The notes below the pieces were generated by a model. The model worked only from the letters and a program-made list of their open reading frames with translations, did not search any database and was not told the origin of the DNA. Shown piece by piece: positions 43,338 to 56,384 of a stretch of DNA of 64,000 bases (positions are counted from its first letter, which is position 1; each line of letters starts with the position of its first letter). The DNA comes from Cladochytrium replicatum (taxonomy: Eukaryota; Chytridiomycota; Chytridiomycetes; Cladochytriales; Cladochytriaceae). Location of the stretch: NCBI GenBank assembly GCA_025526935.1, contig JAHLKD010000022.1, positions 193,501-257,500 of the forward strand, written 5' to 3'. Position numbers and translations under genes: made by a program.

Positions 43338-44049
43338 TTCAGTGAGGAAGCGACAACTAATACGCCACGAGTGAATTTTCTAGTGAATATTTTCATCACA
43401 GCATGATACATCATGTGCACGTGCGCACGGGTCATCATTGCAGAGTGCGGAGCATGAAGCTTTCTTTTATCAAAGTGGGCCAAATTGACCTCCATGGCGA
43501 TTGGGAAGACGCTAACTGTGGAGAACAAGCTCAATTCCCGCCTGAACAGCTGATGTAACAGATGGATTCAAAGTCCGAGTCGTAACCACGCACGTTTTCT
43601 TTCCCGGATCAAACCTCATCTGCCTCAGATATCGAAGGATCCACAAGCTTCACAGAGGCGAAAATGAAAACCTTTGAAAGAGAAAACGGTGGGCCAAATC
43701 ACTCATTCCAAACTGAGCAACATTCTACCAGCCCTTCCAAAATTCTTTCCGCAACTGAAAAGATATTGTTGAATTGCAGTTTTCTTCGGAGCTCGTCCAT
43801 ACTGGTGATCTGAACGTTCGCGATTGGGTGGGCAACGTCGTGTCGGGCCAGGTTTTGCCAACCAGTGCTCCAGCTTCAGTAAAAAGGAGATGCAAAGGAA
43901 TCTGCACTTGGAAATATAGAATTCCCAGAACACATTTAAGTGCAATTTGAAGATCTAAGCAAACACGGGTGAGAGAAATTTACAAAGTGTTTCAAACCCA
44001 TTTTTGATTACTGTTTATTGGAACTGTCGGGGTTCCTGCACCATCGTTC
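43338..44049. other. Intergenic, promoter of the GH43 gene
   Basis: About 0.7 kb between the GH43 start and the end of the beta-adaptin pseudogene. Only short frames; no recognised element. Confidence 0.4.
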
Positions 44050-47000
44050 CGGATAGCGAGCGAAATATCTGTTGATGCCATTGGTGCGAGCGGAGTGTCA
44101 ACCTGCAGAGTTGTTGCCGGCGACAGACCCAAACTGTCAACCACAAAATGTCAATTTTCTGGTTGGTCTCCTACGCAAACCCGACTTAAGTATTTTTGTT
44201 GAAGAGAATTGTAAAGTCGCCAAGTGTCTGCATAGAAGTATTCGTAAATGTCATCTCCATGCAGACTTGCCCTTGTCGACGTGCAACTGCATACAAAAAT
44301 TATTAAAAACACTTCAAATTTCAGTCAGTTTTGCGCACCCATGTTCCGCTGACTCCAACCTTTGCCCCGCCGCAGATGCGAGGAAAATCATCTTTGGAGG
44401 AACGTATCCGACCGCACCGCCGGGTGAAAAGAGCTCGTCCGCACCAACCGCCATCCTCGTAGGGCTTGCAACTGCCGAAGTCTGAACTGGGGCTGTTCCG
44501 CTTGGCACATCAGGCCAAAACAATCTCGTCGGAGAATCTGGGCTTTCTTTGCTGATACTGATTGCGCCAACTTCTGAGCTCAACCCGGACATTCCAAACG
44601 GATCGAGAACAACCGGCTTGCCAGACGGACCACTACTAGCAACAGCTCCAGCAACTGCAGAAGTAGGCGTACCAGGCGTACCCGGCGTGCCTGGTGGAAC
44701 GTTCTGTGTCAGTCCCCCAATATTCAAAGAGTTTAATCGAGCGGGAGATGTTGCACCTCCCGCCGCAGCCGCAGATGGATTGTGAGTTTGCAGGATCGGC
44801 GTCGGTGGATTAAGCGCAGACGTGTTCACTGGAAGATTGAGCTTCTGCCAAGCAAGCCAAGGTTCTCGTATACATTTCCTAGCTTAGGTAACGCTCCAAA
44901 GAGTTGCATACCGTCCATAGTGACCTGCTGGTTGTTTGCTCCAAATGGCATCCCCGGATTCATACCGAACGGGGTGCCAGGGTAAAACATCGGGTCCAAC
45001 GCGCCGAGTACATCTACACCAGGTCCGCCGCCATTTGCTCCTGCCCCAGCATCATCGTTGTTTTCCCCGCCAAAGAACGCCTCACCGTCACCGATTTGCT
45101 CCGCCATTTTATCTTCGCGTCCATCGAGGATTCTAATGTCTGTTGCATATGGAATGTTCATGTATCCGTTCCATAGATCAAAGCATCACTGCATAACAGA
45201 AAGAGATAAAAATAGTTCTTCGCCATTTAGAATGTCCGTAAACTAACTTGGCCTTTGTATCGGTGCGCTTGACAAAGTCTCTGATGTGTAATGCAGGTGT
45301 TTTCACCAGACGGCGATCTTTCACTCCGCCGATGAACGTGCTCGGTGGTTTATGGTAAATCGACGCGAGGGAGTTGACATAGAGTAGAAGCTCGTTTACA
45401 AGCGCTGGTTCAATGTTGTCGGTTTCTGTAGAGATTGCTGGCGTGTCTCCAAGAACGATGGCCTAGCCACGGTTGAGAACTTTACACTGGGTTACCACAT
45501 TGAATGCTCCACCTTTGCCGCCACTGGATCTGTGCTCAGCAGTCTCCAGTAAATAAACCCACGATCTCTCAGGTCAGGGTTATCAACCTTCCGTCGCCCA
45601 CTTGAGGACCTTGGTAATAAGATCCTGTCCCGCGGACGGATGCTTGAGGAACAATTTCACAGAGGCTGTCACAAGCGCGAGCTGCACATCTGACGAAGAA
45701 ACACCTTCTTCCTTTGACGTATCCAAAAATGATGTCAGGAGCTCATCTGCATTATCGATACGGTCGGCATAGTGTCCCAGAATCCAAATCATGGACGCTT
45801 TCGCCTCCGCCTCATCAAGTGAGTCCAAGCTTTCGCACAATGTTCCAATGACGCCTTCGTACTTGTTTGGGTATCGTTGAAAGATATCCTGCCAAAAAAA
45901 AGTCTGAGACTTTTCCCTAAAGTGCCCGTTAAGAAACACACCTTGATAACAACAATTGCTTCTTGCACCATGTAGTTCACTTTGGTTTCAACAAGCTCCA
46001 CAAGTGCCTGGACGCACTTGTCTGCTCTCGGGAATCTGGATCGCGCAGCGACCTATGACTCTTCCAGCTTTCCTCACAAAGTCCACGTCAAGCTCAGTTG
46101 CATATCTGAGGAACGAGGGGTAGAATAAGCAAATGCTGAAAAAAGTGAAGTCGATTAGAAATGGTCCTACTCTTTAAACTCGGCTAGAACGAGGTCGATA
46201 TTAGCATCCGACGCTAACCGAAACGTGATTTCATGCTTGGAAATCTTCACGTAGATCGGATCATCAAAATTGCAAAAGAATGCATTCATTTCATTTCTGA
46301 GAAACTCGGGCAGCTTTTGCAGAATCAAAAGCATAAAGCATGTTGCGAAGCGCAGCGTGTTGTACTTCTGGCTGGTTGTGTAAGAGAGTTACTATTTACA
46401 AAAGAGAAGAAGAGAGAGTGGTTCAAAGGGGGCATCAATTTTGGAAGCAGTGAGTGTGCCATACTCTGAGGATTCATTCATGGCAGTCAGTAACCGATTA
46501 GCGATATCGACATCTAAAACAAGGTCGACCTTTTCCGAGCGATCCGAAATTTCCAATAGAGCCGCAACCGCGGTTGCTACGACCTAAACAGATATGGTAT
46601 TGAATAAAGATTCCGCCCATCAAACCCTTTCCATGTGACTTACAGTTGAGTTGTCGTGACTGAGAAGGAATCGCAATTGATCCAAGAACCCTTCGTTTTC
46701 AACCAAAACTCGATCGTACATGTACAGTTTCGCCACCGCGATTGCGGCATTTTTAGCCACGTACGGCGCACGATCATCCAGGCAATTCCGCGGAGGACCA
46801 CACAGACAGTCCACGATCTTGTCAGCCTGAATCTATCCCATTGTTCGTATCGCCATCCCCCGGATCATCAGATTTGGATGTGATACGTCCTGCAAAATTA
46901 TGGGCCATAAAGCGAGATACAACAACCCATTTTCTTCTTCCAATACCCGAACGAATGAGTTGATCGCCAGCAACGCCATCTCAGGTTTCCACATCGAATA

Positions 47001-47352
47001 ATTGATGAGATATAGGTAGATCATCTTTTTAATTTCGAGGAGGGGTATGTTCATGCAGGCGACGACGTCGGCGAACAGTGGGGACATGTCGTTGCCCATA
47101 GTCATATTCGCCACGATCCGCTTCATTGCGACCTTCTTCTTTGCATGTTTTGGGTACTTCTTCTCGGACACCAGCTCGGATCGAAGCTCGTGTATCTTCC
47201 CTGTTGTTCAGCCGCGAGTTGTTGGAGAGTTGCAACAAGTGGTGGTGCGTGATGGATAATTCCGAAGATACGTGATTCTGTTATTTTAATGAGTTCTGCC
47301 GAGAATCAGTTTTAGAATACACACCTCGTTGGAAGTACTTTGCGTCGCTCAT
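44050..47352 (-). pseudogene. Broken AP-1/AP-2 beta-adaptin gene
   Basis: Minus-strand exons follow beta-adaptin order: 'MSDAKYFQR', 'GKIHELRSELVSEKK', 'AKKKVAMKRIVANMTMGNDM', 'EIKKMIYLYLINYSMWKPEM', 'DVSHPNLMIRGMAIRTMG', 'RAPYVAKNAAIAVAKLYMYD', '[18 protein letters not shown]', '[13 protein letters not shown]', '[20 protein letters not shown]', '[19 protein letters not shown]', '[20 protein letters not shown]', then a Pro/Gly-rich hinge and appendage pieces. Lesions: in-frame TAG at 46835..46833 in place of the residue before 'IQADKI'; the segment after 'AMNESSE' (about 100 residues in relatives) is missing; a frame change between '[10 protein letters not shown]' and '[10 protein letters not shown]' near 46350; and frame breaks in the appendage near 44365. 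Beta-adaptin is essential for clathrin coats, so a working copy should exist elsewhere. Confidence 0.85.
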
Positions 47353-47699
47353 CTATGTTTCTACTTCCTCACAACGCCAAATCACCCGCCGCAACGCTTA
47401 TAGCCAATCCAAATGTTGATTCTGATGCTGCGTTTCACAAACGATCACAGTCGTCGCTGAATTGGAGCCTTGTATATCAAAAGATCCGATTTTCACTTTC
47501 ATAGATCATGGGGATCAAAGCAACATGTTTATCACTGGGGATCAACCCGTCTTCCTAAGTAGGGCTCAGCGTTTGCAATCATCCTGTCTCATAAAGCGTT
47601 ACATGAAGCATCGCTGATCTAAGAACTTTTCCAGCAAAATGTTCTCATATGTGTGTGTTTTAACATCGCGTTCATCTCCAAAGCTCGCCTTTTCACCCC

Positions 47700-48420
47700 A
47701 CCCCAACAACTCAAACATGGTCTGACATCCAATCCTCCGACCACCACGGCCACGATCACTCGCACTCGCACGATGGGAATGAAGGCCACTCCCACTCACA
47801 TAGTATTGACTACTATCACTCCCATGACCACCCCACGACCACTCAGGAGCCTACGGCCACTCTCACGACCATTCTACGCCCTTGGACCACGGCCACACCC
47901 ACGAGATCCTCGAGCAACCCGGTAGATTCACCTTGCCGCTCTACTCTGTCCGCAAATGGAGCGAGCGTGGTTTCACCATCGGCATTGGCGGGTGAGCCAC
48001 TAATCAAATTCCCTCTTTCTTTCTTAGGTGATTGGATAGGCGTCGGGGCTGAGAAGACAGCGCTGATGCTCGCATTGTGTCGAGCACTCCATCAGACGTA
48101 CAACATCGCCGCGCTTACAAACATTATCTTTACGAAAGAGGACGCCGAGTTCTTGATCTCCAACAGAACGTATCCGTGCGATCGAAACGGCCCTCACGCC
48201 GCCATCAGGGAGAACATCTTGGCGAACTTGTTTGTCTTAGCAAAAACTGATTGATCATCTGATGTGGATCGAAATCGAATAGATTCCAAGGAAAGCGGGT
48301 GTGATGGCGCGAAACGCACACAAAATGGGGCAGGGAGGGCCAACAGTGTTTGCTCAGGTTGAGCATGGGCATGGAGTTGACGAGATCCTCAAGCAATTCT
48401 GGATGCTTGGAAGAGCAGCG
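47700..48420 (+). pseudogene. Broken urease accessory GTPase UreG
   Basis: A His-rich N-terminus ('HHGHDHSHSHDGNEGHSHSH', then 'YGHSHDHSTPLDHGHTHEIL') typical of fungal/plant UreG precedes 'RFTLPLYSVRKWSERGFTIG'. A donor GTGAGC follows and then 'EKTALMLALCRALHQTYNIA', 'LTNIIFTKEDAEFLISN' and 'PHAAIRENILANL'. Later pieces are 'IPRKAGV' and 'GGPTVFAQVEHGHGVDEIL'. Lesions: a one-base slip in the C-run near 47828, the P-loop GPVGSGKT degraded to 'IGVGAEKT' and out of phase with the preceding exon, loss of the metal-binding 'ETGGC' block before PHAAIRE, and a large loss in the C-terminal half. UreG delivers nickel to urease. Confidence 0.85.
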
Positions 48421-48498
48421 GTGCTGTCTTATTGTCTGATGAACGGTTGCTGAATAATAATCATGTCGGTGGATGGAGCCAACCAACTCGCGTAATTT

Positions 48499-48590
48499 AC
48501 AATCGGGAACTTTGCAGTCCACAGACCGGAGTAATCACTTGGGGATCCAGTGCAAGAACCATTCGTAATTACATTCTTGACAGCACCTCA
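48499..48590 (+). pseudogene. Duplicated, dead copy of exon 2 of the SH3-protein gene
   Basis: Aligns with 49090..49185 of the intact gene: 'FAVHRPE', then TAA, then 'SLGDPVQEPF' against 'FAGHRPELTLADPAEEPF'. DNA identity is high (GGATCCAG.GCAAGAACCATT versus GGATCCAGCGGAAGAACCATT). The in-frame TAA at 48530..48532 replaces the Leu codon TTG. No flanking exons remain. Confidence 0.8.
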
Positions 48591-48693
48591 CAGTGAGCAT
48601 GAGCTCTTGCACTTGGCTCAAATCCTTTTCAGAACCTTGTTTCACAGCATCACTTTGTCAACTGTAGAACACTACCCTTTCTCGAATGTAAGT

Positions 48694-48807
48694 ACGATCA
48701 CCATCGAGGCAGAGTCTTCCGACACCGTCAACCACGCCAAACAAAAGATCCAGGGAAAGAAGCGCATCCCCAAACCAGCAGCACCTAATCTACGCCGCCA
48801 AATTCAG
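48694..48807 (+). pseudogene. Ubiquitin pseudogene fragment
   Basis: Encodes 'TITIEAESSDTVNHAKQKIQ' followed by 'GKKRIP', matching '[20 protein letters not shown]' plus 'DKEGIP' of the polyubiquitin gene at 50131, including the Gln28 that marks this organism's ubiquitin. After 'IPK' the frame slips and the rest ('QQHLIYAAKFR'-like) matches '[10 protein letters not shown]' in another frame. It is about 38 codons long and lacks the start and the C-terminal Gly-Gly. Confidence 0.85.
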
Positions 48808-49004
48808 GTAGGTCTGTTTCTCCTGTGCATTGTTTTATTTTAGTTTTTGAATCAATTGCTGGAAGTACGTTATCGACACATGTGATGGAGGTGAGCTTTC
48901 AAGCGCCAAGCGAGCTGCTTGATTGTTTCTCACGGTCGAACTGCCTCCCTTGGCACGTGAGCATCCTTAATAAATTTGGTGGATCAACGCATTCCATTTC
49001 ATCC

Positions 49005-49854
49005 ATGTTCTCTGCACTGAAGGTAGGATGTGGATGGAGTGAGCGTTTGCGATAACGGGACTGACACCTGGGATTGAATACAGGGAGGAATACAGCGCTT
49101 TGCTGGGCACAGACCAGAGTTGACGCTTGCGGATCCAGCGGAAGAACCATTTCGCAATCACATTCTTGAGAACATCTCGCATACCATCAACAGTACGGAT
49201 GACCGCTCCTAATACTTATGTTTTTCCATTAATTAAAACTACTTGGAATTTTCAGCGCTTATAAAGAAGGAATGGATTGCGGAATCAACTGTTGAAGTCC
49301 TTGTGAACGAATTGCGAAATGCGGATTGCCAACTTCGACTCCCAGAGTATGAAGCGCTGGTGGGCGGTAGTAGTGGTTCCGAGTTTGAGGATCGTGACAA
49401 TCGACGTCGACCGGAGCAGCCATCGCAGTCATCTATCAGCTCACGGCAATCTCACTCGGGAACTTATCCTGCACCGCCAATTGCAGACCGTCGACCTTCC
49501 GCATCTCCCAAAGAGAACCGCCCTCCACTCCCAGTCCGCCGAAGTAATTCCAACTTGAAGATGTCAACGTCTCCCCCACCGTATTCACCCAATCCAGGCC
49601 CACTATCATCATCTCCCGCTTCAGCTGCAGCGGCCGCCAAGGCGTCGCCTGTTTCAGCGAGTTCGAACAGTGGGTTGACGAGTCCGAAAGGGAAGCGGGT
49701 TGTCGCGATCGCTGATTACATATCAGAAGAGAAAGGGGACTTGCAGTTCAGGACGGGAGACATCATTACTGGGGTTACAGAGGTAGATGCGAACTGGTAT
49801 CAAGGAGAGTTTAGGGGAAAGAAGGGTATTTTCCCGAAAAATCATGTGCAGTAA
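49005..49854 (+). CDS. SH3-domain protein (LSB1/PIN3-like)
   Basis: Three exons, 49005..49022 (18 nt), 49084..49192, 49256..49854; 241 residues. The N-terminus contains 'NHILENISHTINTLIKKEWI' and 'STVEVLVNELRNADCQL', a short helical module like the N-terminus of yeast Lsb1/Pin3. The middle is Pro/Ser-rich with SH3-ligand motifs ('RPPLPVRR', 'PPPYSPNPGP'). The C-terminal SH3 domain (about 182-241) has 'ALYDY'-like 'AIADYISEEKGDLQFRTGDI', 'VDANWYQGEF', 'GKKGIFPKNHV'. Yeast relatives bind Las17/WASP and regulate actin assembly. The 18-nt first exon (six codons) is inferred from a GTAGGA donor and needs transcript support. Confidence 0.85.
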
Positions 49855-50033
49855 AGAAAGAGTTACGGTGTTGTATTCTCCGCGACGCTCAATAAACATA
49901 CTACCGACTTCACTTGCTCTGCCGTTTTCCCGAACCCCTTCGAAATAGAATTTACTAATATTCCCACAGCTTATCCATCCTTGGCCAGTCTCGTGATCTA
50001 CTTGGCTCTGTCGTATCTTGCGGTGGCACAGCG

Positions 50034-50070
50034 CCCCCCCCCCCCCCAATCTTCCGCTTTCTATAAATAG
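50034..50070 (+). promoter_or_regulatory. Poly-C tract and TATA box of the polyubiquitin promoter
   Basis: An uninterrupted run of 14 C lies at 50034..50047, followed by CTATAAATAG at 50061..50070, about 60 bp before the start codon. The spacing puts the transcription start near 50095. The C-run is a plausible nucleosome-excluding element; its function is inferred. Confidence 0.7.
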
Positions 50071-51048
<978 letters not shown>

Positions 51049-51583
51049 ACCAGTGGTTCTTTTTGCTTTGTCAACTCCTATCATGGATGCTAATCAATTA
51101 ATATAATTCTTGATGATCTGTTGTGATCTGTCCCGATAGAAAAAGAGTTTACTTAAAGATGATGAGGGATAAACACCTTGGAAAACACGCAATTCACAGG
51201 AACAAGAATTTTTTGTTCCCAATATCTGAAAAGCACCGTTTGGGTAATCATGAAATTGTGATTGTAGTGGGAACTTTGATGCTTTCTTACTCTCGCCAGA
51301 TCTGTCATTTTTGAAGTTTCCGCTATGTGTAGTACTCTTCGATTGTTTGAAGTCTCTCTCTTGACTCCTAGTTCTGGTAGTCCCAATCCCAGAACTCAAC
51401 TGATCCTTGCGGCGCAATTGCGAATTGAAGTGTCCTGATGCCGCACCCCGTTGCACTAACATGTATCTGGGCAACCCTCGCGACACTCCGCAAAACAATG
51501 CATTCTGAATACTGCGCGCACCGTGTTCCAATTCTACCCGTAGTTCGACATTGTGAAATCCTCTCCGGAACCCCCACTTTCCG
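51049..51583. other. Intergenic, polyubiquitin 3' region
   Basis: About 0.5 kb. A minus-strand frame (51094..51699) is open but overlaps the S41 first exon and has no recognisable domain. Confidence 0.4.
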
Positions 51584-53690
51584 ATGTCCATCGACATCGA
51601 CGCCGCGTTAGCCGATATCGAGTCCCGTGTTGCGTCTGGATCTATCACGGCCGATCGTGGCTTCCACACCGCGATCGGGGATGTGATCAGATCCCTCAAG
51701 GGGCACGCAAACTATCGCAACTGCTAAGAGTCGAAGAGCTTCTCGTGGCTGCAGCCGCGGAGTTTAGTCCAATCGTATCCGAATTACGGCTTGCTGTGGA
51801 ACGGGACACCCAGTGGCTCTCCAGGGGAGGGAACTTTTGAACTTGTGATTCGTATCCACTCACCAATCACGAAGAATTCGATCAGCCGGTCGTTTGTAGC
51901 GTATCAGAAACCTATTGCCGACGAATCCGACCGTTTCTTAAATATCAAGATCGACGAATATGCGGGTTGGACGGTAAGGATGACGGAGCGACCATTGCCG
52001 AAGTTTAATCAATGCAGTTCCCAGTAATGATCGGAACAGGATTACGTCCAGTTGGTTGCGAATAACTCTGGAACAGGGTTGAAGGATTGGAGGTCGAGGT
52101 TCTACACCGCCTTGAGTGGTTCACAGTATATCGAAGGGGATTTTGTTTTGGGAGGCTGGCCCATTGTGCCGGATGGCAAGCGCTATGCTCACAATCGTTT
52201 TAATAGATTCATACCTAACAAGATCACGTTTTAACTCCACAAAAACCTTCGCGCCATTATAAGCTTCTGGCGCCAAATGGAACCATTATTGACCAGGACA
52301 TTCCGGTATTACGTTCAACTCCTTGAACTGATGATTCGAAAATTTTCATTGTTTTCCAGCACTTTCTTTGCGTTGCTTTCGAAGAGAAAATTTGGACCAA
52401 CCAGGAATTCTTCGATAAATTCGCACCAACAAACCAGGTGTATATACTGCACCTGTTATTGTGCGCACCGCCGCGTCAACATTAAACAGTCGAGGCATTG
52501 TTTCCAGCTTTTCGTCGGGGTTACCTTTCACGAAGATCAATTGCGTCAAGATACAACAGGGCTGACCAATGGTTTTCAAGAACTCGCACCTGGATACGCC
52601 GAACGTCCCACGTTTGCAGATGACGTCGCTGCAGCAGTATCTTCGCAATCCGCGGCATTTGGATCAGAGATTTGCTTCGCTGCGCATGGACCAGAACACC
52701 AACACTTCCATGCTTTTACCATCATCACTTAAGATTGCTGGGGACAATTCGTTTGGATTCTATCTGATGCCAGACAAGGAAACAGGAGTGTGGGTATTCC
52801 TATCAATGCTTCCTGCTTCCATCAGATTGTCGGGCAGTTCTCTCGACCAATTGACGCCGTACAAATCTGAAAACATCGACACTTGGTCAACAATGTCCTC
52901 AGTGGGCCGATTGTGCTACAGAAACTGAATTCAACACGTTTAATAGTGGTGAGCGTCATTATAACTTTGAAAACATCGCCCGACGATTACTTTCTAAAAG
53001 GACGTGAGCGGAAACACGGGCGGGTACTTATGCATGGCCAAGCTTTTGATGAAAATCTTGGTACACGATATCATATTCCCAGTCACCGACATGCGATCGA
53101 CGCCGCTTCTGACCGCTCTTGCTCGAGCCGGAGAAGCATCCAAATCGCCCTTTATGTTTGATCCAGTTGATTACATCAATCCCGCACATAACGTCTCGTA
53201 CGTCAATGCAAACTGGAGTAACCCACGAAATCGTGGCCCTCCAGATGTGCTCGGATCTCACCCAGCTACTGTCGGACCCGTTGTGTTCCCCTGTGCTCGC
53301 TGCCATCGATAAACTTCGGGGACCAATGAAAATACCCTACTACACCGACGCTGCTCGTCAGATTGCGTTTGTCACTGACGGTGCCTGTGGATCTGCGTGT
53401 TCGTATATCACTCGAGCTTTCCAAGCACAGAAGCGTACAGCGTACAGAAATCTACGTCTGTGGAGCCCGGAGGACGCATCTTCCAAGTTCCAATTTTGCG
53501 GATACGAAGGCGGACCCATTCTTCCGGCGACTTGCTCGGTGGGGCAGCATTCACCCTTCAAACAACCTTGACCCAACTCGACGTTACTGCAGCGGGATCG
53601 ATCGAGAGAAATTATCCAGACATACTATTGCGAGAAGTAGGAGACACTATCCAGCATTGCAAAGCAACCAGCAATACTTAAAACTATGTA
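51584..53690 (+). pseudogene. Decayed family S41 serine peptidase gene
   Basis: Starts with an ATG at 51584 and 'LADIESRVASGSITADRGFH' plus 'IGDVIRSLKGHANYRNC', then a TAA. In other frames it goes on with 'YGLLWNGTPSGSPGEGTFEL' and 'YQKPIADESDRFLNIKIDEY', then 'STLNSRGIVSSFSSGLPFTK'. Next is the strand with 'DVSGNTGGYLCMAKLLM', then 'SYVNANWSNPRNRG' and the nucleophile motif 'FVTDGACGSACSYITRAF' at about 53368..53418. Catalytic Ser sits in 'CGSAC', as in fungal CPAF-like S41 peptidases. At least four frame breaks separate these pieces, so no product is possible. Intact relatives are usually secreted. Confidence 0.8.
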
Positions 53691-55459
53691 CAGAATAAGC
53701 GACTGGGCCGAGGTCGCGCCGCCTATTGCCAACGATGGTCGTTCCGGGTGTCCAGCAGATGAGGCGTGCATGTGTGGATAGAAATCTTCCTGGAGTTTAG
53801 GTGGTCGGTGAGCTGGATCTGAGAAAGAGGGACGCGAGATATGAGAAATGCACAGGGAAACGGAGGTATGCCCACAACCCCCGTCAAATGGGCTCGGTGT
53901 GTGGATGACACAAACGCGACTCGGCATTCCGCCTGTGTGGCAATCACGAGACAGTGTCGCCAAAGTCTCCAATGTGATTGGGTTCATTTATATCGACCAT
54001 CACTTTCATTCAACGCATCCGACACAAACCGCAATACAACGCCTTCTATCTTCTGTCTCGACAAGCACCCCATACATGATTAAGTGTAAATAGTGTGCAA
54101 TGGGGATACCATCCTGTTCCTGAACCAATGGATATGCATAGATCAGTGAGGATTCACACGCAAATAGCCACACATTCCGTTTATTGTTTAATCATTCAAG
54201 TTATCATTTGAAAGTTGTTCTCTTTCTTTCCGGAAGTCATTTGAAATGTCTTTGATTTGATTTTTCCCCCAAATTTCTACTTACTTCTTTGGATCAGTAA
54301 TGTTCTGGTATTTAAGCTTTCATGTTTCTTGTCTGTCTCTCAGTTTCGTTATTTGACCTAACAAACTCTCGAATCTTGTGTCGTTCTTGTTCTCGGCACG
54401 CATATCCATTCGCATCACTTGATCCAGTTCAATCTCTTGTCGTACTCCGGCACTTCCCGCCCAGCCCAACGTAGGCAACTACATCGCCTCCGCGATCGAC
54501 GAAGAGAGCAAAAATGGGCATCGGTTCCTCTAAAGATTTTATACTGCGCGAGATACGATGAGAAAAGTCATGATGAGATGGTGCTGCAGAAGACATTGGG
54601 GGCAGATATGATGCCACCACAAAACAGCATTTGTACCAATCAGAACCGGAATTTGTAAAGAATAATCAATTTCAGGTTTCCGTTTGATCGCCAGCTTTTG
54701 ATCGGCTTCTTCTTTATATGACACCACTGCCCGTCTCCGTTTTTGCAACCGGTTACAACTAGAATCGTTCCTCTCGAAATCTGCGATGCAGCATATTTTG
54801 GCAACGTGGATGCAATTCGAGTCTTTGACATTCCAAATGAGGGCAAGGCATATGAGAGTATGAACATGGCAGCTTCGAAATGACAAAAGTGTTGATTCAG
54901 CCACCTGAAGATTGTGAAGCAAAGAGTGCGCAAATCACAAAGATGTTGGTTGCTAGAGGTATGATCAACTTTTCGCAGAAGACTCAGTTGATTTTGAAGA
55001 TTGGATTGTGAGCAATGTTTGGTCTGGATAGAACGGAAAGGCGTACGCCAACAGTTGAGGCGAACCATTTCGGAGACGATAGGACATTAGTGCTTCGGCG
55101 ACGCTGATCTGGGTTAACGCAATACAACTAATCTCGTTGAAAAGAGATCTCTTTTTAAACATTTTTGCCTCAGCCACACTTAGAGATGAAGAAAAAGTGC
55201 AGTGCAAATGCACACCTCGTTTGTGAGGGAGTTTCAAATGAAGCATCCAATACAGTATCGATTGATGCCATCTGCCAAACTCCCAGTTACTCTTTCCCTG
55301 CATCAGTGGATACGTGGGCACTTCGAAGAGTCAATGAAGAAGTTTCCTTCCCATCCACCGACCACACGATCTTATTTAACAAGGAGTACATAACACAAGA
55401 GAAACGGTGAGCTTCCAATGCGCTCCGCCAACTTCGTAGAAGTGAACCATGCACTGCGG
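53691..55459. other. Gene-poor, probably more decayed sequence
   Basis: About 1.8 kb of short frames on both strands. A piece near 54750-54860 ('AAYFGNVDAIRVF', 'AYESMNMAASK') resembles one ankyrin repeat. Nothing else is recognised. Confidence 0.35.
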
Positions 55460-55461
55460 GT

Positions 55462-55947
55462 TCAGTTCGTGTTCATCAGTTTGGTGAATATGGGGTCGAG
55501 TGGCTTATGCGGTGAAAGAATGCTTTTTATGGCTTCCCTGGTGTTCGGCCGGCACTGGTGAGGTGATGCATGCCCCAGATCAATCGAGTGCCAGTTTCGC
55601 TTGACCACGCTGTCCTTCCACCGGCTCTCAAGTAGTTGAAGTAGCGCACTTGTTTCCACCAATCGAGCACTTGGATGTTCTGTTTGGCCCGGCAATCTCC
55701 ACATCGTCAGAGCTCCATTCAACTCCAGTTGCACGGATCTGGCCGCTGATTGGAGATGCTCATTCATGCTGTACAAGTTGGATTTCCAACCAGGAATAAA
55801 GTTCATAAACGACTTGTTACCAATTGGAAAATAGCCTCTCAAAACTGTCGTGCGGTTAAAACGAAGTACGCAGCACTTCCTCCGATGATTTTCCGGTGGG
55901 TTGTTGGACTCTTCCAATTTTATTAATTTGTTTCGTATCTTCGGCAT
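55462..55947 (-). pseudogene. Ankyrin-repeat ('WWK') remnant
   Basis: A 161-codon minus-strand frame opens at an ATG, but the family motifs are spread over three frames: 'TGVEWSSDDVEIAGPN', 'IQVLDWWKQ' and 'DSVVKRNWHS'. These match repeat pieces of the type seen at 2228 and 24744. The long frame itself has no recognisable domain. Confidence 0.45.
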
Positions 55948-56384
55948 GTCTCTATCTTCCCACGAGTGCTTAGTTGTGCGTCATAGTTTGTGTTACAATT
56001 GCTCTACTAAACCCAATACAAGTCTTTGCTACTAATTTTCGTCCTCCCATGTGCCTCTTTCTCACTTCTCTAACCTGTCTGCCTGAATCAGAATTGCTTC
56101 TCTTCCACCCTCTGTCAAAATACCGTCAAGTTTCACACTTGACCTCACCACAACGCGACGCGCTTCTGCGCCACTGCCAATCCTTTGACAGACCGTGTTT
56201 CCATTGCACGTCCCTTCATATTAAAGAGCCGCTGGACGGCCACAACCACCCAGCTCTGACTCTCGGAACAATCTTGCTACTTACCGCGTGACTCTAGAGC
56301 TACCCACCTTGCCGCCTGTGGCCCTAGCAAAGCCAGCTTGTCTCGCCAGCAACTTCTCGCTCTCTATCGCCAATCTCTAGCGTA

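Noticed and set aside
46833-46835. TAG as a sense codon (genetic-code change), since TAG stops recur in several broken genes
   Set aside because: Intact genes in the window use TAG as their terminator (PPME1, GH43, the Yop1-like gene), and the broken genes also carry frameshifts, deletions and TAA/TGA stops.
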